Assembly (NCBI GenBank): GCA_022577435.1
Contig: JAKOON010000023.1
Location: 1,548,501-1,612,500, forward strand
Origin: Embiotoca jacksoni
Lineage: Eukaryota; Chordata; Actinopteri; Embiotocidae
Direction: 5' to 3'
DNA: 64,000 nt
Of the stretch, positions 35,613-48,121 are shown one piece after another. The translations under genes and the position numbers were made by a program. Position 1 is the first letter of the stretch, and each line of letters starts with the position of its first letter. The notes beneath the pieces were generated by a model. It made no database searches. It was not told where the DNA came from and saw only the letters and a list, made by a program, of their open reading frames with translations.

Positions 35613-37859
35613 AACAATAATACAATGCAGTAAACATTGGTCAGACTTACCACCATGTTGGAATAAACAGAAAGCCTGGGATTGCAGCAGCATCCTACAG
35701 CTGCGTATGAAGTAGGCAAAGAGCGTAAGGCGTAACCGATGCCGAAACCTAGACTGTCCCAGCAGTGTGTAGCTCACCACTGAAAGCCAGAGGAAATCCT
35801 GTTTCCCAGTGGCCATCTTCTCTTGCTGCTGGACGTATTGAAGAAGTTTTAATTAAAGTTTGACAGTGATCGGTGTTGAGTACTGTTGTTAGATTTACAC
35901 TCCCTAGTTTTTATATCGTTTTTGGATTTTTCAGCTTCATTGCCCAGTTTGAAACATTTGTTAGAAAAGTAATCAAATGAAATGAAAGTGATGCTCATTA
36001 TACCAAGCATTTGTTCCTGTAGCCTGCGCTCATTTTCTCCCTAACTATACTTGTGTACAGTATTTTACAATTACACTGCACAAATTTTACATATGCTATA
36101 TACACATTATACTTTGTTGTCTCACAGCTGGATATTCAGAATGAATATCATCTTATCTTTTGTTGTTTTGCCAAAATATTTTATCAGTTTCCTCAAAAAC
36201 TTGCTGAGATGTGCAAATGATAGGATCCAACATGGAAACAAACAACAAGGGAGGTTTGTTTCAGGCTACATACTGCTTAAGTCATCCTGATAACTTTCAG
36301 GCAGCAAACACATACTAGCAAAGAAAGAAAAAACACTTCAGGAAGGATTTGCAGTCACACTGTTGCTGAAACTTCAACACCTGAAGACACTCCATGCAAA
36401 ATGTTCTTGTTTAATTTCCTGGCTACCCTAAGATACTACACTTGATGGCCACCTAAATATACCTTTGCCTCTTTAAACCGTACTCTTTCACATCTCAGAC
36501 TGTGTGGGAAATTATATATTGATATGTCACTTGTCTGAGTAATTCTATTTTATAAAAAGTTTTAATTAATCCTCTCCTAAAATACCAACTTTAAGATGTC
36601 TTGTTTTTCCTTTTGGACAACTTTAGAATTTATTTCACTCTGCTCATTAAATAACATTTTTATTACTTGGTAAAGTACATCAATTGTTCCTTCACATAAT
36701 CATAAAGCCAAGACTAACCATGATGACCTCTGAAAATCTATTATGAAAAAACAACTTTATTGTGCGCAAGTTATACTTATTTTTGAATACAGTGTCATAT
36801 TTTTATAACTCATATACATTTCCTTTTACCACCACCTCCTGTTTTTTTTTTTTATAATTACATCGATTAATTTTATGTTTTATTACTGTTACAGCAGGAT
36901 CTGAGAGGTGCCCACTAATGAAGGATCCCACCAGTGCTCCCACTAAAAATAAGAAGGGGACTTTTCATGCATTGTCACACACAATATCCCACTGCAATTA
37001 CTAGGAGAGAAAACAATTATTCGGGTTCCTTTCAGAGAAATTTGACATTAAAGTTAAATCTAGATTAATCTAACCCAAAGAGGAAACAGCGTTATTCAGT
37101 AATCGTATCCCTTAAACCTGGATTAAAAGAACTGTGGACAGACAGCTGATATAGGAGAGACGCATTTCATAAGGCTAAACGCCACTTTATGATGCATATG
37201 AGCCTCAGACACAATAGTAGCGGTGTATCTCAGTGCTGAAGACCCAGCCATCCACACTGCTGTGTCGTTGCTTGGTCCTGCTGTCTCCGTCCAGTCTCCT
37301 CTCATCTCTGTCGTTGCGCGTAGAGTTGATTGGTGCTTTGCAGTAATGCTCGAATGTGTCTGAAACAAAAAACACGATTATAAGAATTTGGAAGAGGCTG
37401 TATTTGCCTAGAAAAGACATGATTTCAGAGAAGTCTTTGAGTTTTTCACTTGTCATGACAACAAAGAGTGATGTGCGACTGAATTCACACCACAGGTGCG
37501 TTAAAATATCTTCTGTGTGCGAAACAGCAGCATAGATAAACAAATTGTCAAGCTTGCAAAACTGGTTTCAGAAATGCCTCCACATGTTCTCACAGCAACC
37601 TGCACCTGCAAAGCTCTGTTGTTCTGTCTGTGACTCGCTTTTGAAGTTTATCACCACAGTTTATGGGCCTATAATCTGCAATTTCAAGGATTTCCTCTTT
37701 TGGCACACTAAGGATATTAAAGCACGAGCCCTGTTTCAAGATTAGGTCAGTGGGTTGTCTCCAAAGATAGGTGTCAGGACTTAACACACAATAAAATAAA
37801 TATCATCCCTGCAGCCAAGATATTTTTTTTTACCAAGAAGGAGGACAGCTCATCTTGAA

Positions 37860-38605
37860 TCAGTGGTGGAATAAGTATTCAGAAGCTAAACCTGAGCAAA
37901 GTGCAATGGCACGATGTAATATTCAAAATGCTGTTTATGTAAAAGTACCAAATGTACTTAAAGTATCAACGGTAAAAATACGTATTCTGTCAAAAGAATG
38001 CCTCTGTTGTTATATATAGCATTATTAGATATGATAATACAATATATATGGGTCAATGTATAACAGGCATTTTACTGTTATAAGGGAAGTCCAGAGTTTC
38101 CAAACTAAAAGCTAGGCGCCTTTTAAAGGCTGTCAAGGTAAATTTTCATGGTTTGAGAGGACTAATTGCGGAGAAAATTTGTTCTGCAACGCACATTTCA
38201 TTCATTTAAAAAAAAAAAAAAAAAAAAAAATTCAGTAATACCGGCATCTGTGTGAAATACTTGATACTTTGGCCTCAAACATGTATTAAAATATAACCAC
38301 TGGGGTAGTTCTATCAACTTAAAGACATCAGAAATGTGACAAAGGGCCCAAAGGAAGGACTGTGTTATTGTTAGAGGTAACAATCTAAAAAGAATGAAAA
38401 TCAGTTTACTCCCAAACATTGTACTGCGTTTCATAAGCTTTTTTTTTTTAAATTTATATTTACAGTCTACATCTGTGAAGTAACCAGGAACTAAAGCAGT
38501 TGAGTAATAAGAAAAATATTTACAGTTGAGTGTAATCTGGAAATACTCAAGACAAGAACAAAAAAGTGTTCTTAAGTAAAGTAGTTGAGTACTCATAGTC
38601 ACACA
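37860..38605. mobile_element. Dispersed teleost repeat (hAT-like non-autonomous element, probable)
   Basis: Begins CAGTGGTGGAATAAGTATTCAG and contains ATGTAAAAGTACCAAATGTACTTAAAGTA. Ends near TTCTTAAGTAAAGTAGTTGAGTACTC. These phrases match, from memory, a very common fish repeat whose ends read CAGTGGTGGAA...AGTACTTGAGTA. No coding potential. A poly-A run at 38208-38230 is inside. Confidence 0.5.
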
Positions 38606-38748
38606 ACAGATAAAACAATATGACATGAACAGACTGAATTTTTTTTGAATGCAACCTCAACAAGTCAAGTATCCCATTACTGCTCAGTGCAGCGGCAGTG
38701 ACCCCTCCCCACCTGAACGCCACACCGTGCCATTCTTCGGCCAGTGCT

Positions 38749-38762
38749 GTTGCCATGGCAAC
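38749..38762. promoter_or_regulatory. Perfect palindromic RFX X-box
   Basis: GTTGCCATGGCAAC is an exact two-half-site X-box, the RFX-factor consensus. It sits in a GC-richer block amid AT-rich intergenic sequence about 8 kb upstream of onecut3. Confidence 0.5.
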
Positions 38763-40011
38763 GGCTCTCTGGCCAGTGCATGGAGATGCCCTCTGACCCC
38801 TGGAGAGGCAACCTTTGGCCTGAGGGTCATCATATAGAGTCAGGGGGTCAACTCTTGCTAGAAGACAGTAAAAGCACTTCACTGATTGGCTATCATTTGC
38901 CCTTTCCATACCCTCATCTGTGTAATTGGCATATTGACCAACTGGCCCTTTGCACATTGTTAGCAGCACTTTATTCAGTTTACACAGAGCAGTGTGGAGT
39001 GTAAACACTGCTGTTTGTGATAATTATGTGTCTGGTAATTATTGTAAAGGTGTGTTTGAGTCTGTAAACATCATTTACCTCCACCTCTGATGCTTTCTGA
39101 AGAATAGTGGTGAAGACAGAGGATGTAAATCGACTGATGGAGGACTTTTGGGATTGTGCGGACAAGTGCAGAACTTTGGAACCACTGACAGGCAAGTAAG
39201 CTGCAGGGTAACGATGGAGAAACCCCTCCATCCATGAGGAGCAGCTCGGCTTGGCTTCATCCCTCTTCTCCTCTCCCTCCTGATGATCTATGCCTCCCAG
39301 GCCCATCACTTGTCAATATCTCCACATTAATTTGAGAGACACTGTGTGGGGGCAGGGCTCTCTGGGGGTGGGTGGGGGGTGGGGGTGGGTGGGGGGGGTG
39401 GCGGCACACAGGAGACAAGGACATGAGAAGGAGAGAGGCAGGCGGAGGAGGTGAAACAAGAGGAAAATGAGGAAATGGAAGCAGGATGAAGGATGGGAGA
39501 GCAGCATGCAGCTGAGAAACAAAGGCCTGGACAAAGAGGCCGTGTTTTACCCATCTTTCTTAAACCCGGATTACCTCAAATATCAAAAGCCTTCTCCATT
39601 TGTCCAAATGAGGCCTGCAGTCAGCAGAACCCGTAATGATAATGGCTGTTTGAGAACTGAGCCCCAATACGAGGAGAATCCATCATTGTCTGCCATCAAA
39701 CCTCCGAAAGAGAAACTGTAGTACAACAGTGATTCATGGCAGGAAAAGAGCTGCGTGTTTATTTCGATGCACACTTAACATGACTCCACTCTGGATGCTT
39801 TGAACCCCACCTGCTGTCATGAAAACACTTCCGGTATATTGGAGCTGACAGTAAAAGTAATGGCTTGTTCGATAACCATCCACTCCTTTGCGATCATCCT
39901 TTCGGTATTTCCGAGGCCCGGGTGACCTCTCACCTCTGACCCCCATCACGGGCGGCCCGCATCACATCAGGGACCGATAAACCTTGTAACATCATGACCC
40001 ATTTCTTGGTG

Positions 40012-40020
40012 ACACACACA

Positions 40021-40087
<67 letters not shown>
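40012..40087. repeat. (CA)n microsatellite
   Basis: About 36 CA units with an occasional G substitution. Confidence 0.97.
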
Positions 40088-40088
<1 letters not shown>

Positions 40089-43000
40089 GACACCTGCACA
40101 GAAATATATTGACACGATCCCATTTCAAATGCGTTCATTAGCTCAGCCCGAACAGCTTTTCTTTATAATAATTTTATCACGGTATTCATTTTTCAGTCTG
40201 TAAATACTGGCTGTGAGGAGGCCTGAGGGACTGTTTGTCAAGGCCTCTCTTTATTTTCACAGGATCTTGTATCATTTTGCTCTTCAGTGCCCCAAAAACA
40301 GAGAATATACACTGATGACACACTTCGTTCGAGGTCATTTTAAAATCTAATTCATAAATTAAAGTATGAAAAAGCAGCTTTGTTTCTTCTTCTGCTTTTG
40401 TTTGCACTCAAATTTGTCACCTATTTCTAATAGACTTATTGCAGAGCATTTTAAAAGGCTCCAGGGTGAGTATCGAGTGCGGCTTGCTCCAGTGAATATT
40501 TCAGCCTAGAGGAATTCTTTGAAGTAATGGTCTGCTAAGTAACTTCTCTGCATTGAGCTCAATAGTTCCTCCAGACTACTTACAGAAATGATTTTTCTTT
40601 TCTATGCAGCCGTGATTGAAAAATGGTCCGTTTGCTCATTTTAAACAAAGAAATATCTGCAACATTTGGAAAATGCAAAAGTGTACGCAGTTTGCGTGCA
40701 GCAGGAAGGATTTCCACATTTTCCAGCTCTCCTGCGGTGTAATGGGTTATTTGTCATCTGCAAAGTAAAGGATTTTTAAAAGTCAAGCCAGGACCGACTC
40801 CCTCCCTATCCTTTCTCTCACCCTCCCTCTCTTTCCCACTACCCCCCTGACACTTGCAATGGGCGATCGATAGGTTATTGATCAACTCTCTCTATCGCCA
40901 ACCCACCAGACTAATCACCTTAACACCAGCCCAACTCTCTCTCTCTCTCTCTCTCTTTTCCCCCCTCTCCTCGGCTTCTTCCCTGTTGCTGTGTTTCCGT
41001 CTCTTGCTCTGTGTCACACTCATTCGAACAGTAAACCGTGCTTTTTCCACATTTGGATCATCAAAGTCAGCTTCATGAGTGTTTCCCTCCCTGTAAAGTA
41101 AACCCACCGAACCTTAAGACTGTGTCAATATTAAATTCACATCCGTGTATCTTCTTTTTGTTGCCAAATATAATCTATGTGGTGGATAAAACGAGAATAT
41201 TTACCACTGTGGCAAGTGCTTTTCATCCATCTCTCACTTCTCTCACACCTCCTCTCCTCGCTCCCTGCTTCCATCTCTCCCTGTCTGTCTTTGTTCGAGG
41301 GAAAAATCGATGGCGCGTATGAAACCAGCATATTTCTCTGCCTCCTGCTGGAGGAGACCTAAGGGCAAAAGACATGGAGAAGGTGGTTCACAGTAAATGT
41401 CTAACATTTATACTTGCCTTTTATTTTGGCTGGAGCCAAATTCTACAACGTGGGAACGTGTTCAGTTGGCGAGCAGCGTTGACACTTTTGTAAAAAAAAA
41501 AAAACCATTTGATATTTTTATTGAAGGATTAAAGAAACTGAGATGAAAGGATGGTGTTCTCATCGAGGGTGGTTTTGTATTTTATGATCGACTTTCCCAG
41601 GCAAAAACCAAAATCACGAAATGAAATTAATATTTCATTAATATTAATAACTTTTTCAGACACTGCAGAACCTCTGAAGTCTATTTAATTCATAATTCAC
41701 TCATTTGTCTCTCAAAGTATTACAATCTCTCCATCCTTAGACCCTTGATTGGAATGAGGAAGACTTCAACACATATACAACAAATAACCCATTTCTCTTT
41801 TGTTTCCTGGATCTCATTTCCAAATTTCACAATTGAAAAATTCAGTGACACATTTGCACTAGCAGGAGGAAATCGTTCTGCTCTTTTGTGTTCAGGGGAA
41901 AATCAAAGTCCGCAGAGGTCAGGACTGTTCTATTTTTTTTTTTCATTTTGGAGCCAGGAGTTTTTCGATCTGGGATGAGCAAATGAAGTCCGATGAGTCC
42001 CTTTTGGGTACAGGCGGCATGAGGTTTTTCCAGTGGCGCTGGTTGCCAAATAATCTGTTGCTTTGCCTCTGTATGATGAAGATAAGACTTTCCCTTTTAA
42101 GCCTCTAACTGCACTGAGTGATGCGATGAAGAGCCGATAATCCCTGGAGGAGAATCAAGGTGACCTATGACCTTTGGATATATTATATTTGAAGATGATG
42201 TTGCTCCCAATATATTTAGTGGTTGAAATGTCACGTGGACTATCCTGGAATCTGTGATCCATTATCTACATCATGAGAAGATTTCACTGTTGACAATAAA
42301 GGGATATTTGTAACAATTCCCTTCTCATTTGTGAAAACATATATTCTCAGAGCTTTTGTTTTTACTTCCAGACAACTAAAAACTGCTGAAACAACACGGC
42401 TGTGCAATACTTAGACAAACACCAGGCGTGCATACACACCTCACAGGAGAATTGATTGACTATTCTGTCTCAATACATCTCTCCTTCTGTTACTTAGCAA
42501 CCGGTGCCTGAGAGGATACGGATGCTGGAGAAGTTGTACTCCTGTGCATTTTCAGTTGATAAAGACATATAATTAAAGCAAATGTCACCATTACCATGTT
42601 GTGAAATGCTGAATTTTTTTTTCACAGGAGTATAAGACAACACATGGTCTCTTGATCCTGTTATGTTAAACTGAGAGTAAATTCTTGATTTAAAACACTA
42701 GCTGGAGAGTTAAGATCCCACTTTTGTATTTTAGTTTTGTGTAGATTGAGTGAGGAGATGAAGTTGCCGAGTTGTTTTAATCATGAGGGTTTTCCTCAGT
42801 TGTTAACTACACCATAACAAGTAAAATTAAATCCCTGTTGTGCTGGTAAAGCTAACAAAAATACACATATGTATGTCTTATCTGCATTTATATTGTTCCA
42901 TAACCACAGAAACAACTGAGATGAAAGGATGTTGACATGGTATTGTTTCTGTTTTTCCTCATTTTACATCATCTTGAAAATGTTGAAGATAGACTGCATA

Positions 43001-44335
43001 GATTTCCACTTTTTAGACTGTATTGTACCTTCACACACAGATAAATTATATTTATTTAACTACTACTGCGACAGCAGCATGGTTTAGAAAATATGCAGAC
43101 TACAGCAATGTAAATGCTCAATACAAAACCCAGCTGCTACTTAATAAATCTATTACATATTTTGTATTAGGCAAAACAGTGGAGATTAAAAGGCTTTTTG
43201 TACTGATGAACTGCTTTTAGGATGACTTTCAATAGACTGAATAATCAATACTAAAACACAAACTGTCTCATGTGTACAGCATATGAGACAACCTCTGAGC
43301 CTATAAATGCAGGACGTCGTAATAAAAAAGGTAAACTGCATCATTTCCCATATAAATGGAAATAATGTGACATGGACTGACACAGTATTTGCACCTGGTT
43401 TTAATAGAATTTATAACAAATACCACATTATTTTTGTTTACCATGAAGCTCTCCAGAATAAAATCATGTAACATGAATAAAGTGACAAATTATGTGTAAA
43501 GAAAAGGCCAAAAACTCTTTGATTTTGTTACCATACTGTAGGTTCTGCACTATTTCTAAAACAGGAAAAATTGTGTATATACATATAAATATATAGCCTA
43601 TATAAATAAAAACAAAGCCTATATAAAACATGAAAACTGGCAGTAAATATAATCTGTAAGCAGATAACGTGACTTTTTGTTTGTTAAACCACCACTTCAT
43701 TACTAGAGCCAGCTACTGTTTGCACATGAATAAGGTGCAGTATGCCCTAAAAATTCCTGCAGTGTACTTCAGCACATCTGGCGACCAAGAGGAGACATTT
43801 TGACTGTTTCATTCTTCTTCTGTCTTTTTTTTCTGCAAAAGGCTTTATGTCAATATAGGAGGCTATTTTGCTGTAGCTCAGGAGTCTCTCTAGGTCGCTG
43901 GCCTATGATAAACATGTTGTTTTTTACCTGCGTGACTATGAATTGTGGAAAATTAATCCACACAATTTTTTTGAATGATGGGTATGGGAAAGTTGCACAT
44001 ATAATTAAAATGTCAATCTAAATACATGATTGTAGGCTTCAGTTATATAACATTATGAAACTCATCTCAGGTCAAATTTACATTCAGACATCATTGATGT
44101 TAAAGGAAACATTACATGTACATTAGTACAAAACTAAATGGTTTATGCATCATGTTGACTACTGAGTTAACAGGCGGGAAACGATATTTTACATGCGCAG
44201 TGAAATGTATTAATCCCGCTGCAAAAATAAACACGATCAAGTGGTAGCCTACTTCGTTACTGCGCATCCTGACAATTGATATGAAACAATTAAGGAATTT
44301 CTCTTTTTTCGATCAAATAAATGAGGGTAACGCTC

Positions 44336-44336
<1 letters not shown>

Positions 44337-44366
<30 letters not shown>
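44337..44366. repeat. Poly-T tract
   Basis: An uninterrupted T run of about 30 in the onecut3 upstream region. Confidence 0.95.
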
Positions 44367-44369
<3 letters not shown>

Positions 44370-44636
44370 TGATTGGTTTTTATAATCGAAATAACCTCTT
44401 CTCCAAGAACCACGTCAATAAGGTAAATTACGGGGTAGGACGGATATCATTATTAACCTTATTGAAAGGAGGAGGGCGCGTGGCCTTTTGCTCGACAGAT
44501 AATAAAACAAGTCAACTGACATTTATTTTTTTTCTCGACTTATTTCTGGTGTCTTGTGCTACAGGTCAAAGCCTATAGCCACTGAAACGATTTCACACAA
44601 AAGCCTTAGGACACAGCACCGAGCGAGACTAAAGTG

Positions 44637-44671
44637 ATCGATGATCAATATATCGAACACTGAGATCAATA
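44637..44671. promoter_or_regulatory. Cluster of CUT/ONECUT-type binding sites
   Basis: Within 35 bases: ATCGAT (44637-44642), ATCAATA (44644-44650), TATCGA (44651-44656) and ATCAATA (44665-44671). ATCAAT/ATCGAT cores are what ONECUT and CUX proteins bind. The cluster is about 2.4 kb upstream of the onecut3 ATG, so autoregulation is a reasonable inference. Confidence 0.4.
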
Positions 44672-44938
44672 TCCGAACTTTAGGAGAAGCAGCTTATCCG
44701 TGGAGCTTTATGATATCCAGAAATAACCGCTTGCGTGGACGGACTTTTCGTTTTGGTTGATGGACTCGCAAAAATTACTGTTGACCTCAGGCATTCAAAA
44801 ATTATTAAATAATCAAAATCAAGCGAATGAAAGTTAAAAAAAAAAAAAAAGCGAAATAAGCTTTTGACTTTATCATTTTGTGTGGGAAGAGTGGAGGCCC
44901 GTAGCTCAGAGGGCAAAATACATCTAGGCTACTTAAAA

Positions 44939-44940
<2 letters not shown>

Positions 44941-45018
<78 letters not shown>

Positions 45019-45019
45019 C
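44941..45019. repeat. (GT)n microsatellite with GA end
   Basis: About 34 GT units, then GAGAGAGAGA. A reverse-complementary (CA)n lies 500 bases downstream. Confidence 0.97.
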
Positions 45020-45515
45020 AAACCTTGCTTCCTTAATTTCTAAAAGATAGCCTACGTGTTAAAAAAAGACATCTTAAATAGTAACCTAGGCTATATTTAT
45101 AATAAAGTTAATTTTCAAAATAAAATAAATCGAAAAAAACTTACGGCTTTTACAGCAAAGTTGAACAGCCAAAATAAAAGAATAGGTTATAAAGCTTATA
45201 GGCTATATATTGGGCCTTATGTTAAGTTGTAAAATATCCTTTAAAAAAAGACTGTATTTAGTTTTATTTGGTTCCTAACATGACTATAAAGTCAGAGTAC
45301 AATTTTCCTTTTTTATTCTGTTTTATGTTCTGTAATAAACTAACTGCAATACGAATAGAAATAACTGAAAATATATTTCTTTCTTTTCGATTTATGATTT
45401 CTTAATTGGCCCTGTCCTGAGAGCAATACAAAAAACCATTAAAAAATAAATAAAAAGGCAAACACTATAGTCTCATTACAAACTGGCAAAATAGTTTTAA
45501 AGTTTCTCAGATGGC

Positions 45516-45517
<2 letters not shown>

Positions 45518-45594
<77 letters not shown>
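45518..45594. repeat. (CA)n microsatellite
   Basis: About 38 CA units, complementary to the (GT)n at 44941. Confidence 0.97.
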
Positions 45595-45597
<3 letters not shown>

Positions 45598-46169
45598 CTG
45601 GCAGCATCTGCATATCGGCCTTGGTAGACTGAAGCGGATGGTATAAGCATCAATCAACGGACACCGAGCCCGGATCTGCTCTTCGAACTGTCCGAGGGCC
45701 CATGTGTTTCTTTTACTTTGTGAGCAGAGCTTTTATGAACAGCTAATAATGAATATCTATCTGCAAACAAATGTAGTTTAATGTATAAATGCCAAATAAA
45801 CTTAATAAAAGGGGCACACTATTATTATTATTATTATTAGGCCTACATTGTTATTATTACAGTTCTTGAACATCCTACAGCTTTATGTTTTAGTGATCAA
45901 AAATATTGATTTAATGTAAAATTACATGGGACTCAACTACCCACATGTCTGTGGCCGATATTTTTTTTTTCCGGACTATATTTGTTTGTTTGTTGTCACA
46001 CATTGATCTAAATTCTAATTAATTTAAACCTGACTTCCTCTGACTGTTAAGTCTGCAACACCATTTTAAAATAAATGTACGACATGGAACTATGAGAGTA
46101 TATCATATTGCGCATATTGTTTTCTGGAGATGAAATCACACTCTGGATTTACTTCGCACAAACCAAATT

Positions 46170-47040
46170 AGCGGTCTGTTCTCTCATTGGTCTGCAGCGT
46201 TGGGATCCTAACTTTGTGACCTCCTTCACCCCCTCTCAACCCCCCTAACCGGCATGCGCCACGTCATTAATCTCTGTCAATCAATACTTCGATCAGGTTT
46301 ATCACTAAGCGCATAAATGCAAAACCATACAGTCCGTGGGAAAACAAAGTTTATCTGTAAGGAACTCCTGTGTCTGTAAACAGATACGGACTGTATTTTA
46401 CACACATTACGCGTTATATCACCTGTCTCTCTCTGCCTCACGTGCACAGGTACAGGCTGGGCACGCGCGTGCACAAACAGGCCACCAAAGTCATGTTCGG
46501 CAGTATAAATATTTAGCCTACACCTTCTCAAAACTAAATACACGCAGATCAAGTTAAAGCATTGATAACTAATACAACATCATATAAACCGCGTGCACCA
46601 CGTTTTGATCCCGGTGAGGAAGGCTGTTAAGGAAACCCGGCTCGTGCCCGCCCACAATTTAAATACACATAGGCGCGCTCCCATCCCTCTGACACGCGGA
46701 TCAACCTGCTCTTCGTGGAAGCGCTGTTGGACCAGAGATGAGATATAGCCCTGAAGAGCTCCCGACCACATGAATGCATAAAGCGCCACGACGCCGTGGA
46801 GTCGCTCGCTGCTGCACCTGCTTCGGAACAACAGAACTTTTCTACACCACACCGGATTGATTGGGGAATTTTAATCAATGGATTGGCGTTCAAACGGGTT
46901 GGTCATTTTATTGCTCCGGGAGGGCTAAGGGGTAAGGAAAAAGCGCGTGTCCCTGAGTGAGAGAGGGACAAGAGGGAAAGAAGGGGAGCTAAGGGGAGAG
47001 GGTGGGAGGGTGGGACAACGGAACACATATCTTTTCAGTT
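46170..47040 (+). promoter_or_regulatory. onecut3: onecut3 promoter and 5' UTR region
   Basis: An ATTGG box at 46187 and a TATA-like TTTAAATA at about 46658 precede a GC-richer stretch leading to the ATG. The 5' UTR probably starts near 46690. The last bases before the start (GTT ATG G) give a purine at -3 and G at +4, a favourable initiation context. Confidence 0.4.
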
Positions 47041-48121
47041 ATGGAGCTCACCATGGAGAACCTCCACAGCGTCTCCTCGCACACCCAGGTGGGGGACCTC
47101 ATGAGTTCTCCGCACGCTCGGCCGTCGCCGTCCCCCAGCTCCACTCCCCGGAATCTGGTCTCGCACGCGCCCGGCTCGCGGTCAGCGATGGTGTCCGGCA
47201 TGGCCTCGCTTCTGGAGGGGTCTGGCGGGGACTACCGGACAGACCCGTCCGCTTTGTCCGGACACCTCCATCCGTCCATCAGCATGTGCGAGACCGGTAT
47301 GAGCCTTAGTAACACTTACACCACTCTGACCCCCCTGCAGCATCTACCTCCGATATCCACCGTCGCGGATAAGTTTCACCACCCGCACTCACACCACCAT
47401 GCTGCCGCCCATCAACGACTCTCCGCCGGGAACGTCAGCGGAAGCTTCACGCTGATGCGGGACGACCACCGGGGGCTTTCCTCCATGGGCAATCTGTACA
47501 GTCACTACCCCAAAGAGATGTCTGTGTCCGGTATGGGCCACGGCTCGCTCTCCCCGCTGTCCAGCGGGCTGAGCTCTCTGCACAACTCCCAGCAGCCGCT
47601 CTCAGCCTACGGTCCCAGCGCGCACCTCTCTACCGACGCCAAGATGCTCTCTCCGGTGTCAGGGTTCGAGTCCCACGCATCCATGCTGTCCCGAAGTGAC
47701 CAAGAGCACCTGGCCAGGAGTTTAGGAGGGCATGGCCACGGCATGATCTCCAACCTCAATGGCATGCACCACCACCCGCACAGTCACCTTCACTCCCAGG
47801 CAAACGGCGCGGTGATGCTGGGGGACCGGGAGAGGCACGGTCACGGGGCCAGCCAGGGAGTATCAGGGTCAGGCATGCAGGCGGAGGAAATCAACACAAA
47901 GGAGGTGGCTCAGAGGATAACGGCCGAGTTAAAGCGGTACTCCATCCCACAGGCCATATTCGCACAGAGGATCTTAAGCCGGTCGCAAGGCACTCTCTCA
48001 GACCTGCTACGGAACCCCAAACCCTGGAGTAAGCTCAAGTCGGGCCGGGAGACCTTCAGGAGGATGTGGAAGTGGCTGCAGGAGCCAGAGTTTCAGCGGA
48101 TGTCGGCTCTCCGGCTGGCCG
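47041..48121 (+). CDS. onecut3: onecut3 exon 1 (N-terminus and CUT domain)
   Basis: Residues 1-360 plus one base. Low-complexity Ser/His/Gly-rich N-terminal part, then the CUT domain. Donor gtaaga at 48122. Confidence 0.95.

Larger units (their letters stand above)
31870..37456 (-). pseudogene. Decayed SLC22-family (OCTN-like) organic cation/carnitine transporter
   Basis: SLC22 proteins are 12-helix plasma-membrane transporters. Pieces in order: ATG at 37456 with MTSEKLKDFSEIMSFLGKYS and DGWVFSTE (37195-37456); VGALVGSFISGHLSDP, the conserved helix 2-3 loop (36893-36950); LGFGIGYAL, LFAYFIRS and AIPGFLFIPTWW in three different frames (35651-35816); RWLL-stop-KGRVKEAELVIHKAAK with TAG at 33889-33887 (33795-33903); FYGLSLNTSNL and VYVTTWLLVNRVPRP in different frames (33017-33223); LVGKMGVSGAYCIYVFFTEL then IPTLARNMG (32752-32923); ILPFVVFGTVSIVAAVISML (31870-31962). 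The first helix seems largely deleted. At least four frameshifts and one stop make a functional protein very unlikely. Best family match is SLC22A4/A5; the exact ortholog is uncertain. Confidence 0.82.
38605..46400. other. Gene-poor interval upstream of onecut3
   Basis: No exon recognised. It contains microsatellites (40012-40087, 44337-44366, 44941-45019, 45518-45594) and G-rich TGGGG repeats (39360-39405). Several non-repetitive blocks, at about 38690-38960, 39540-39960, 40440-40560, 40850-40890 and 42420-42600, carry motifs suggesting enhancers of onecut3. Confidence 0.45.

Noticed and set aside
44896..44935. tRNA-like start (GCCCGTAGCTCAGAGGGC)
   Set aside because: It resembles a D-arm/A-box, but no anticodon arm or B-box follows; a GT microsatellite comes next. 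Probably chance or a minute tRNA-derived scrap.
47002..47040. Upstream in-frame ATG adding 13 residues to Onecut3
   Set aside because: The added residues do not resemble any Onecut protein. The ATG at 47041 gives the family N-terminus and has a good initiation context.
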